Shown piece after piece: positions 1-5,949 of a stretch of DNA of 10,676 bases. This stretch comes from Flavobacteriales bacterium. GTDB taxonomy: Bacteria; Bacteroidota; Bacteroidia; Flavobacteriales; PHOS-HE28. The stretch lies in contig SSGN01000218.1 in the NCBI GenBank assembly GCA_008016945.1, forward strand, positions 1 to 10,676. Reading direction: 5' to 3'. Within the stretch, counting starts at the first letter, position 1. Each line of letters opens with the position of its first letter. The translations under genes were made by a program, and so were the position numbers. The notes under the pieces are model-generated. The model saw only the letters and a program-made list of their open reading frames with translations. It searched no databases and was not told the DNA's origin.

Positions 1-180
1 GCCCTGGCCGATCCTGCGGCTGGCCTGATCGATTTCGGCGCGCAACTCGGTGTAGTTCAGGGTGACGGGGAATTGCGGAAATTCGCGGATGACGTTTTCC
101 GGCGGGTGGAACAGGATGCCGGCATGTGCCTCGGTCAGCATGGCCGTGTCGTTGTACGAGTCGCCGGCGGCGAAGCCCAC
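1..180 (-). pseudogene. thrH: thrH 3' fragment, copy A (partial at window edge and at junction)
   Basis: Reading leftward from about 180, the 60 codons encode a peptide starting VGFAAGDSYNDTAMLTEAHA and continuing through GILFHPPENVIREFPQFPV. This matches the C-terminal third of ThrH, the HAD-family phosphoserine phosphatase/homoserine phosphotransferase. GDSYND is the HAD motif with the Mg-binding aspartates. No stop codon occurs before the window edge. Upstream of about 180 the frame runs into the antisense of a second thrH copy, so the N-terminal catalytic half (DxDGV-type motif) is missing here. The family match is from memory of ThrH proteins and is strong because of the long conserved string. 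Whether this is a genuine broken gene or an assembly or amplification chimera cannot be told from the window. Confidence 0.6.
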
Positions 181-215
181 GGCGGCATCCTGTTCCACCC
201 GCCGGAAAACGTCAT
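89..215. repeat. Inverted repeat: 32-bp identical arms (89-120 and 184-215), 63-bp spacer
   Basis: Bases 89-120 are the exact reverse complement of 184-215. Outside this core the arms remain alignable but diverge to roughly 80% or less, because both are thrH 3' ends. At the turn-around, 172-180 (GAAGCCCAC) fits both genes: it reads E-A-H on the plus strand and V-G-F on the minus strand. That is the signature of a microhomology-mediated join. Confidence 0.85.
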
Positions 216-300
216 TCGCGAATTCCCGCAGTTCCCGGTCGTCTTCAACTACGACGACCTGCGTACCGAAATCGACAAGGCGTTCGCAAAGGTCGCCTGA
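172..300 (+). pseudogene. thrH: thrH 3' end, copy B (C-terminal tail only)
   Basis: Codons from 172 (EAHGGILFHPPENVIREFPQ...) to the TGA at 298-300 encode the last ~42 residues of a ThrH-type HAD phosphatase. Unlike copy A, this copy has its natural stop. The GDSYND motif and everything N-terminal to it are absent, because left of 172 the sequence turns into the antisense of copy A. An open frame continues to an ATG at 73, but those residues (MRKFADDVFRRVEQDAGMC...) are antisense-derived and not ThrH. The same-strand order thrH then purU looks natural, so this is probably the resident gene, interrupted at the junction. The protein as it stands cannot be catalytic. Confidence 0.6.
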
Positions 301-330
301 CCTTTGCGCACGCCTTGCGGCGAATCGCAC

Positions 331-385
331 CACCTCCGCTCGCTTTGCTCGCCGCCCCCCGAGGGGGCTGGACGCTTCGAATCAG
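331..385. repeat. GC-rich intergenic element with hairpin, possible interspersed betaproteobacterial repeat
   Basis: Between thrH and purU lies a CACCTCCGCTCGCTTTGCTC tract followed by GCCGCCCCCCGAGGGGGCTG. The second part forms a 6-bp GCCCCC/GGGGGC stem (354-359 with 363-368) around a CGA loop. No U-run follows, so it is a poor intrinsic terminator. From memory, similar 'CTCGCTTCGCTCGCCGCCCCCCGAGGGGG'-style segments recur between genes in Burkholderiales and Rhodocyclales. Only one copy is present here, so repeat status is inference. Confidence 0.35.
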
Positions 386-397
386 CCATTGGCCATC

Positions 398-1261
398 ATG
401 CATAAAGACCGTTTCTACACGCTCTCCGCCTCCTGCCCCGATCAGGTCGGGATCATCGCCCGCGTTTCCGGCTTCATCGCCGGCAACGGCGGCTGGATCC
501 TCGAATCGAGCTTCCATTCAGACGTGCTGACCGGTCGTTATTTCATGCGTATCGAGATCAAGGCCGATTCGCTGCCCTTCCTGCTCGCCGAGTTTCGCGA
601 GCGCTTCCGCACCGAGGTCGCCGAGCCGCTGTCGATGACCTGGCAGATCAACGACAGCGCGGTCAAGAAGCGCGTCGTGGTGCTGGTTTCCAAGCAGGAG
701 CACTGCCTTTACGACCTGCTGGCACGCTGGCAGGCCAAGGAACTCGACATCGAGATCCCCTGCGTCATCTCCAACCACGACACCTTCCGCGGTTTCGTCG
801 AGTGGCACGGCATCCCCTTCCACCATGTTCCGGTGACGCCGGACAACAAGGCCGCCGCCTATGCCGAGATGCAGCGCATCTTCGACGATGTGCGCGGCGA
901 TACGATGGTGCTGGCCCGCTACATGCAGATCCTCTCCCCCGACCTGTGCGACGCGCTGGCCGGCAAGATCATCAACATCCACCACAGCTTCCTGCCCAGC
1001 TTCGCCGGCGCCAAGCCCTACCACCAGGCCTACACGCGCGGCGTCAAGCTGATCGGCGCAACCTGCCACTACGTGACCAGCGAACTCGACGCCGGTCCAA
1101 TCATCGAGCAGGACGTGATCCGCATCGACCACTCCGATTCGCCGGAAGACATGGTCCGCTACGGCAAGGACATCGAGAAGACCGTACTCGCCCGCGGCCT
1201 GCGGTACCACCTGGAGGACCGGGTGCTGGTACACGGCAACAAGACGGTCGTCTTCCGCTAG
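398..1261 (+). CDS. purU: Formyltetrahydrofolate deformylase
   Basis: This 287-residue protein hydrolyses 10-formyl-THF to formate and THF, balancing C1 folates and supplying formate to PurT-type purine synthesis; it is cytosolic. An ACT domain at ~5-80 begins YTLSASCPDQVGIIARVSGF. The formyl-transferase hydrolase domain (~90-285) carries the catalytic triad of the family: N193 and H195 in IINIHHSFLPSF and D231 in ELDAGPII. Length matches the family (~280-290). I place the start at ATG 398 (MHKDRFYTL...), where homology begins. The frame is open back to 62, but that part reads through the thrH region and is Arg/Ser-rich non-homologous sequence. There is no clear Shine-Dalgarno before 398. thrH ends 97 bp upstream on the same strand. 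Confidence 0.95.
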   Translation: MHKDRFYTLSASCPDQVGIIARVSGFIAGNGGWILESSFHSDVLTGRYFMRIEIKADSLPFLLAEFRERFRTEVAEPLSMTWQINDSAVKKRVVVLVSKQEHCLYDLLARWQAKELDIEIPCVISNHDTFRGFVEWHGIPFHHVPVTPDNKAAAYAEMQRIFDDVRGDTMVLARYMQILSPDLCDALAGKIINIHHSFLPSFAGAKPYHQAYTRGVKLIGATCHYVTSELDAGPIIEQDVIRIDHSDSPEDMVRYGKDIEKTVLARGLRYHLEDRVLVHGNKTVVFR

Positions 1262-1291
1262 TTCACTGCGCTGCGTCCGGCGGCGCATAAT
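1262..1291 (+). promoter_or_regulatory. Candidate sigma-70 promoter for the isochorismatase-family gene
   Basis: A good -10 hexamer CATAAT (1286-1291) lies 18 bp after TTCACT (1262-1267), a weak -35, directly behind the purU stop. The predicted start near 1298 would leave a ~54-nt leader. That leader contains a small GCAGC/GCTGC hairpin (1299-1313) and the AAGGAG ribosome site at 1336-1341. Only the -10 is convincing. Confidence 0.3.
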
Positions 1292-1351
1292 GAAGCTGGC
1301 AGCATCGGGCTGCTTTCATTGACTTGTTGCCAGCCAAGGAGATCGTGACTC

Positions 1352-1894
1352 ATGCTGATCCAGCGCGAAGCCTCGCTATTGCTCGTTATCGACATCCAGG
1401 AAAAACTGGCGCCGGCGATTTTCGAAGGCGAGCGAGTCGTCCGCAACAGCGTTCGCCTGTTGCAGGGCGCGCAGCAACTGGGCGTGCCATGCTATATCGC
1501 CGAACATTGTGCCAGCAGCATCGGCCCGACGCTCCCGGAAATCCGGAATGCTACGGTAAGCCCGATTTTTTTGCCCAAAACCCATTTTTCCTGCGCCGCC
1601 GAACCCGGCGCCCTCGATGTGCTGCGCGCCACCGGCCGCCGACAGGTCGTCCTGGTCGGCATGGAATGCCACGTCTGCGTGCTGCAGAGCGCCTTCGGCC
1701 TACGGGAAGCCGGCTTCGACGTCTTTGTGGCCGCTGACGCCACCTCGTCGCGCACCCCGGAAAACCACCAGGCCGGGGTTGAGCGCATGCGCGCCGACGG
1801 CATCCATGTGGTCAGCACCGAGATGGTGATCTTCGAATGGCTACACCGCGCGGCAACCGACGATTTCCGCGCCCTGCTGCCCTTACTCCGCTAG
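1352..1894 (+). CDS. Isochorismatase-family cysteine hydrolase (YcaC-like)
   Basis: A 180-residue alpha/beta cysteine hydrolase of the isochorismatase superfamily. The expected triad is visible: D14 in LLVIDIQEKLAP, K76 in LPKTHFSCAAEP, and C109 in VLVGMECHVCVLQSA, where the Cys follows the characteristic GxExHVC turn. Family members hydrolyse amide, ester or vinyl-ether bonds in small metabolites. This YcaC-like subgroup has no assigned physiological substrate, so I give no reaction. ATG 1352 is preceded by AAGGAG at 1336-1341 (10-nt spacing). The 3' end overlaps the convergent phosphodiesterase gene by 12 nt. Residues 67-76 (NATVSPIFLP K) are encoded by copy 1 of the dispersed repeat and include the catalytic-Lys edge, a segment that differs from the ELLPPEAVFEKVHFS-type sequence I recall in relatives. 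Confidence 0.88.
   Translation: MLIQREASLLLVIDIQEKLAPAIFEGERVVRNSVRLLQGAQQLGVPCYIAEHCASSIGPTLPEIRNATVSPIFLPKTHFSCAAEPGALDVLRATGRRQVVLVGMECHVCVLQSAFGLREAGFDVFVAADATSSRTPENHQAGVERMRADGIHVVSTEMVIFEWLHRAATDDFRALLPLLR
1547..1583 (+). repeat. Dispersed repeat copy 1 (AATGCTACGGTAAGCCCGA core)
   Basis: The 19-bp core at 1547-1565 matches copy 2 at 6478-6496 with a single mismatch (A versus C at base 12). A 7-T run and GCCCAAAACCC follow to 1583. It lies inside the isochorismatase-family gene and encodes NATVSP followed three residues later by PK. The T-rich stretch stands out from the GC-rich coding surroundings. Confidence 0.55.
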
Positions 1895-2680
1895 AAAACC
1901 GCCGTCGTTGTAGCAGTGCACGTCGGCCGTCGCCAGCGGCAGGACATGGGTGCGCATCGCCTGCCCCGGCAGCAGATCGTGGACGAGCATGCCCGGCGGC
2001 TCCGGCGTCCAGGCCAGCGGACCGTCCTGCAGGGCGATCTGGTGCGCGGTCGACGGGCAGGTCATGGTCAGGTGGCCGGCGAAGATCTGCGTCACGTGAC
2101 GATGGACATGGCCGCACAGGACCGCCTCGACGACATCGACCTGGGGCTGCAGGCTCAGCCACTGGGCCAGCAGGTCGGCCCCGCCGCAACCCATCAAATC
2201 CATCCCGGCGATACCGACAGGGCAAGGCGGATGATGCATGGCGAGCAGGACGCGGCGGTCGTGCGGGCACATCGCGTCCAGCCAGGCGACATGCTCGGCG
2301 GTGAAACGCCCATCCTCGCGACCGGGAATCAGCGTATCGAGCAACAGCAGTGTCACCTCGCCGCGATCGATGCGCTGGCAGAGGAAATCTTCCGAGCGCC
2401 ATGCCTGATTGGGAAAGGCCGCCCACAGACCGGCCCGGTCGTCGTGATTACCGGGAAGCAGGGCCGGAATCCGCGAGCCGCGGGCCAGCAGTTCGGCCAA
2501 TCGCTGGTAGGTGGCGGCACTGCCATCGTCGGCCAGATCGCCGCTGAGCAACAGTACGTCGGCCCGCGGCCGCAGGCGGTCGATGCGCACCAGCGCCAGG
2601 GCCAGCGCCCGCCAGGGATCGATGCCGCTGTAGAGCAGCCCGTCGCAAAGGTGAAGATCGGATAACTGAACGACTCTCAT
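1883..2680 (-). CDS. Calcineurin-like metallophosphoesterase (CpdA-like phosphodiesterase)
   Basis: This 265-residue protein carries every metal-ligand block of the class III phosphodiesterase/calcineurin fold: D8-x-H10 (QLSDLHL), GD at 47-48 (SGDLADD), GNHD at 77-80, H149-H150 (AMHHPP) and GHVH at 190-193 (CGHVHRH). This pattern is typical of CpdA-type enzymes that bind a Fe/Mn dinuclear centre and hydrolyse cyclic nucleotides or other phosphodiesters. cAMP as substrate is inference. The ATG at 2680 is where homology begins. The purine-rich GGAAGG touches the start codon, so Shine-Dalgarno spacing is unusually short. The gene starts only 14 bp beyond the terminator of amtB, so its promoter must overlap the terminator or amtB 3' end, or it relies on read-through. 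It converges on the isochorismatase gene with a 12-nt overlap. Confidence 0.9.
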   Translation of the reverse strand: MRVVQLSDLHLCDGLLYSGIDPWRALALALVRIDRLRPRADVLLLSGDLADDGSAATYQRLAELLARGSRIPALLPGNHDDRAGLWAAFPNQAWRSEDFLCQRIDRGEVTLLLLDTLIPGREDGRFTAEHVAWLDAMCPHDRRVLLAMHHPPCPVGIAGMDLMGCGGADLLAQWLSLQPQVDVVEAVLCGHVHRHVTQIFAGHLTMTCPSTAHQIALQDGPLAWTPEPPGMLVHDLLPGQAMRTHVLPLATADVHCYNDGGFLAE

Positions 2681-2694
2681 CCTTCCAGCCTAGC

Positions 2695-2722
2695 AAAAAA
2701 AACGGGCACCCGAAGGTGCCCG
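2695..2722 (-). terminator. Rho-independent terminator of the glnK-amtB operon
   Basis: On the minus strand, an 8-bp perfect stem CGGGCACC/GGTGCCCG with a stable TTCG tetraloop is followed at once by eight Ts (plus-strand A-run 2695-2702). It lies 26 nt after the amtB stop codon. This is the strongest terminator in the window. Confidence 0.93.
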
Positions 2723-2748
2723 AAGGGAGAGAGAGACTACAAAACTGC

Positions 2749-4245
2749 TTAGTGGTGGTAGGCGGTTTCGCCGTGCGAGGTGAGGTCGAGACCTTCACGC
2801 TCTTCTTCTTCCGGCACCCGCAGACCGATGACGATATCGACCAGCTTGTAGGCCACCAGGGAGACGACGCCGGACCAGACGACCACGGTACCGACACCCC
2901 ACAGCTGGCTGATCACCTGGGTGGTCATGTCGAACGGGGCGACGGCGTTGGCGACATAGTCATAGACACCCGTGCCGCCGAGGGCCGGATCGACGAACAC
3001 GCCGGTCAGGATGGCACCGAGGATGCCGCCGACGCCATGGACGCCGAAGACGTCGAGGGAGTCGTCAGCACCGAGCAGCTTCTTCAGGCCATTGACGCCC
3101 CACAGGCAGACCACGCCAGCCAGCAGGCCGATGACGATGGCGCCCATGACACCGACGAAGCCGGCGGCCGGGGTGATCGCCACCAGGCCGGCGACGGCAC
3201 CGGAGGCGGCACCCAGCATCGAGGGCTTACCCTTCAGGATCCATTCGGCGAACATCCAGGACAGGGCGGCGCAAGCCGTCGCAACCCAGGTGTTGACCAT
3301 GGCCAGGGCGGCGCCGCCGGAGGCTTCGAGGGCGGAACCGGCGTTGAAGCCGAACCAGCCGAACCACAGCAGCGAGGCACCGATCATCGTGAAGGTCAGG
3401 GAGTGCGGGGCCATCGAGACATTGCCCAGGCCGGTACGCTTGCCGACCATGTAGGCGCCGACCAGACCGGCGACCGCGGCATTGATATGCACGACGGTAC
3501 CGCCAGCGAAATCGAGCGCGCCCTTCTGGAACAGGAAACCAGCGGTCTTGCCGGCAGCGTCAGCCGCAGCGGCGTCGATGTAGGCATCCGGACCGGCCCA
3601 GTACCAGACCATGTGCGCCATCGGGATGTAGGACAGGGTGAACCAGATGACCATGAAGACCAGCACGGCGGAGAACTTGGCACGCTCGGCGAAGGCGCCG
3701 ACGATCAGGCCGCAGGTGATCGCCGCGAAGGCGCCCTGGAAGACCACGAAGGCCAGTTCGGAGATGACCACGCCCTTGGAGAAGGTGGCACCGACGGATT
3801 CGGGGGTGACGCCCTTCAGGAAGAGCTTGTCGAGCACGCCGAAGAACTCGTTGCCCTCGGTAAAGGCGGCGGAGTAGCCGTAGATGACCCAGAGCACGGT
3901 GATCAGCGAGAAAGTCACGAAGACCTGCATCAGCACCGACAGCATGTTCTTGGTGCGGACCAGACCGCCGTAGAACAGGGCCAGGCCCGGGATGGACATC
4001 AGGATGACCAGGGCGGCACAAACCATCACCCAGGCGTTGTCGCCCTTGTTGACGACGGGTGCCGGGGCAGCAGCGGCCGGGGCAGCTTCGGTCGCGGCCG
4101 GCGCGGCGGCGGGTGCGGCAGCCGCCGCCGGAGCAGCGGCCGGCGCGGTGACGGCTTCAGGCGCCGCAGCCTTTTCTTCGGCCCAGGCCGGGGCGCCGAA
4201 TGCAACGGCGCCAACCAGGGCTAGCAATGCGAATACGCGTTTCAT
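2749..4245 (-). CDS. amtB: Ammonium transporter AmtB with signal peptide and Ala/Pro linker
   Basis: This 498-residue Amt/Mep/Rh channel moves ammonium through the inner membrane as a trimer. A cleavable signal peptide (1-22, ending APAWA|EE) is followed by an Ala/Pro low-complexity stretch (~25-63) and then about eleven membrane helices (~70-475). Conserved pore features are visible: D245 in DFAGGTVVHINA, twin histidines H253 and H403 (FGVHGVGG), and the WFGWFGFNAGS block (294-304). The C-terminus ends RVPEEEEREGLDLTSHGETAYHH; this GLD-x-x-x-HGE-x-AY tail is the GlnK-responsive region. I start at ATG 4245 (AAGGAG six nt upstream); the frame is open to 4452, but that part is a Ser/Arg-rich shadow of glnK. 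The glnK stop TAA forms part of this ribosome site (TAAGGAG), implying translational coupling. Confidence 0.97.
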   Translation of the reverse strand: MKRVFALLALVGAVAFGAPAWAEEKAAAPEAVTAPAAAPAAAAAPAAAPAATEAAPAAAAPAPVVNKGDNAWVMVCAALVILMSIPGLALFYGGLVRTKNMLSVLMQVFVTFSLITVLWVIYGYSAAFTEGNEFFGVLDKLFLKGVTPESVGATFSKGVVISELAFVVFQGAFAAITCGLIVGAFAERAKFSAVLVFMVIWFTLSYIPMAHMVWYWAGPDAYIDAAAADAAGKTAGFLFQKGALDFAGGTVVHINAAVAGLVGAYMVGKRTGLGNVSMAPHSLTFTMIGASLLWFGWFGFNAGSALEASGGAALAMVNTWVATACAALSWMFAEWILKGKPSMLGAASGAVAGLVAITPAAGFVGVMGAIVIGLLAGVVCLWGVNGLKKLLGADDSLDVFGVHGVGGILGAILTGVFVDPALGGTGVYDYVANAVAPFDMTTQVISQLWGVGTVVVWSGVVSLVAYKLVDIVIGLRVPEEEEREGLDLTSHGETAYHH

Positions 4246-4255
4246 GAGTCGCTCC

Positions 4256-4669
<414 letters not shown>

Positions 4670-4679
4670 TCAAGTGTTA

Positions 4680-5450
4680 TTAGAAGGTCTTGGAAACGGA
4701 CAGCACGGCGGTGCCGCGGCCCAGATTCTTGGTGTCGCCACCGGAATGCATGGCGGGCGAGGAGGTGTAGAAGGCCTTGTCGGCGTTGGTGTCGACATAC
4801 GACAGGCCGAAGACGAAGCCGCCGATATCCTTGGTCACGCCCAGCTTCCAGTCGGTGTAGTCAGCAGCTGACGGCATGTTGTGCGCGTACAGGTGACCGA
4901 CGTGGCCGTTCACACCCCAGCCATTGCCGAGGTCATAGGCCGCATTCAGCTCCAGGTAACCGGTACCATCGGTATCCTTGGCGCCGAAGTAGTCGGTCAC
5001 AGCGTGGGAATACTTCAGGGTCAGGAACTGCCAGGTACCGGCGATGTAGAGTTCGCCGTTGTCGACCGCGCCCCGGTTCAGGCCGAGGGTCTGACCGCGG
5101 CTGCCCGGGTAGTAGTAGTACAGGCCGCCGACGTCGAGGCCGAAATCGCCGAAGGTCGTCTTGTAGCCTGCATAGAAGTCCATTTCCAGGTTGCCGTCGG
5201 GGAACCCGGCGGTTTGGCTGACATTGGAGTTCCAGTTGCCGACATAGAAGCCGCTGGCATGCGAGTAATCGAAGCCACCCTGCAGGGCCGGCTTGCCGAA
5301 GGTTTGGTCGATACCGCGGAAACGGTAGCTGGAGAACAGGCCGAGGTTGCCGGTGATGGTGTGTTCGCTGGCCGGGGCAGCCGCTTCTTCAGCAAATGCC
5401 GGGGCGGCAAAGGCACCGACGAGGGCCAGGGCGATCAAGGACTTCTTCAT
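4680..5450 (-). CDS. Outer-membrane beta-barrel protein of the TIGR02001 type, first gene of the glnK-amtB operon
   Basis: A 256-residue secreted protein: signal peptide 1-20 (MKKSLIALALVGAFAAPAFA|EE), then alternating aromatic/hydrophobic strands, ending in SVSKTF with the C-terminal Phe typical of BAM-assembled barrels. The string NLGLFSSYRFRGIDQTFGKP and the later GGFDYSHASGFYVGNWNSNV resemble the TIGR02001 proteobacterial family, as I recall it; its function is undefined. ATG 5450 has AGGAGAG six nt upstream. The frame is open to 5543, but that region overlaps the promoter and is not homologous. Position behind a sigma-54 promoter and ahead of glnK-amtB suggests a role under nitrogen limitation, perhaps a small-solute or ammonium porin (inference). 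Herbaspirillum has a membrane-associated ORF in the same place (orf1/nlmA, from memory); I do not know that they are homologous. Confidence 0.85.
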   Translation of the reverse strand: MKKSLIALALVGAFAAPAFAEEAAAPASEHTITGNLGLFSSYRFRGIDQTFGKPALQGGFDYSHASGFYVGNWNSNVSQTAGFPDGNLEMDFYAGYKTTFGDFGLDVGGLYYYYPGSRGQTLGLNRGAVDNGELYIAGTWQFLTLKYSHAVTDYFGAKDTDGTGYLELNAAYDLGNGWGVNGHVGHLYAHNMPSAADYTDWKLGVTKDIGGFVFGLSYVDTNADKAFYTSSPAMHSGGDTKNLGRGTAVLSVSKTF

Positions 5451-5507
5451 GGTTTTCTCTCCTACAATGGTTTCGAATAAAAAAAGAAATTTGTGCAGGA
5501 CAGCAAT

Positions 5508-5523
5508 AGCAGAACCCGTGCCA
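5508..5523 (-). promoter_or_regulatory. Sigma-54 (RpoN) -24/-12 promoter of the glnK-amtB operon
   Basis: The minus strand reads TGGCACGGGTTCTGCT against the consensus TGGCACG-N4-TTGCW. The -24 block is perfect and the -12 block has one change (C for T). GG and GC are exactly 12 bp apart. The predicted start is near 5497, giving a ~47-nt leader before the outer-membrane protein ATG at 5450. Confidence 0.85.
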
Positions 5524-5541
5524 GTCGATTTTATTGATACC

Positions 5542-5554
5542 AATCAAAGTGTTA
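5542..5554 (+). promoter_or_regulatory. IHF-binding site between enhancer and sigma-54 promoter
   Basis: AATCAAAGTGTTA matches the IHF consensus WATCAANNNNTTR at every defined position. It sits in the AT-rich stretch centred near -51 from the predicted start, between the NtrC sites and the -24 box. This is where DNA bending is expected to bring NtrC to the polymerase. Confidence 0.7.
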
Positions 5555-5587
5555 TGAGCCACGCCAAAGGTAATGCCGCAATTTTGC

Positions 5588-5602
5588 GCACCACCGTGGT
5601 GC
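5588..5602. promoter_or_regulatory. NtrC-binding site 1 (perfect palindrome)
   Basis: GCACCACCGTGGTGC has the NtrC half-sites GCACC and GGTGC with five bases between. The arms extend to 7 bp (GCACCAC/GTGGTGC). It is centred near -98 relative to the predicted sigma-54 start of the nitrogen operon. Confidence 0.8.
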
Positions 5603-5618
5603 CGTTACATATCGTCAC

Positions 5619-5633
5619 GCACCATAGGCGGGC
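5619..5633. promoter_or_regulatory. NtrC-binding site 2 (degenerate)
   Basis: GCACC-ATAGG-CGGGC keeps one perfect half-site and three of five bases of the other. Its centre is 31 bp (three helical turns) from site 1 and near -129 from the start. This phasing resembles the paired enhancer sites at E. coli glnAp2, which supports the call despite the weak right arm. Confidence 0.45.
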
Positions 5634-5672
5634 AGGCACTAAAAAAGCATTGAAATAGTGCTGTGCTAAACT
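5634..5672 (+). promoter_or_regulatory. Candidate promoter(s) for ubiK-comM
   Basis: Two alternatives overlap. AGGCACTAAAAAAGCA (5634-5649) has the GG and GC of a sigma-54 promoter 12 bp apart but only AAGCA at -12. TGCTAAACT (5664-5672) is an extended -10 for sigma-70, with no recognisable -35 at 17 bp. The sigma-70 version is the more likely source for a housekeeping gene. Confidence 0.3.
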
Positions 5673-5694
5673 GCCCGGCCACGGAGGAACCCCC

Positions 5695-5937
5695 ATGCTC
5701 GATCCCAAGATTCTTGAAGAATTCGGCGCCAAGATGAGCGCCCTGCTTGCCAACTCGCCAGCCAAGGACATCGAAAAAAATGCCAAGGCCATGATGAGCG
5801 GCGTTTTCGCCAAGTTCGATCTGGTCACCCGCGAGGAATTCGACATCCAGGCCCAGGTCCTGGCCCGTACCCGCGAGAAGCTCCAGGCCCTGGAAGCGCG
5901 CGTCGACGCACTGGAAAAGGCCCGCGCGGGCCAATAA
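5695..5937 (+). CDS. ubiK: Ubiquinone biosynthesis accessory factor UbiK (YqiC/BMFP family)
   Basis: An 80-residue protein matching the UbiK/YqiC family, whose members bind lipid and assist the aerobic ubiquinone (Ubi) complex together with UbiJ. Features: an amphipathic N-terminal part (MLDPKILEEFGAKMSALL), a middle FAKFDLVTREEFDIQAQVLA segment typical of the family, and a heptad-rich coiled coil at ~48-77 (TREKLQALEARVDALEKARA) that drives trimerisation. GGAGGA at 5683-5688 lies six nt before the ATG. comM follows after 12 nt, so the two are probably cotranscribed. It is divergent from the nitrogen operon and shares its regulatory region. Confidence 0.9.
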   Translation: MLDPKILEEFGAKMSALLANSPAKDIEKNAKAMMSGVFAKFDLVTREEFDIQAQVLARTREKLQALEARVDALEKARAGQ

Positions 5938-5949
5938 ACGCCGGCTACC

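Noticed and set aside
62..397. Upstream extension of the purU frame (112 extra residues)
   Set aside because: It runs antisense and out of frame through the thrH fragments, has Ser/Arg/Thr-rich composition and no PurU homology; the ACT domain begins right after ATG 398.
518..1288. 256-codon frame on the minus strand opposite purU
   Set aside because: Antisense shadow with Val/Asp/Gly/His-rich composition typical of reverse-strand GC-biased codons; no domain.
2716..4224. 502-codon open frame on the plus strand opposite amtB
   Set aside because: It is an Asp/Gly/His-rich mirror of the GC-biased codons of amtB, has no ribosome site or recognisable domain, and amtB is unmistakable on the other strand.
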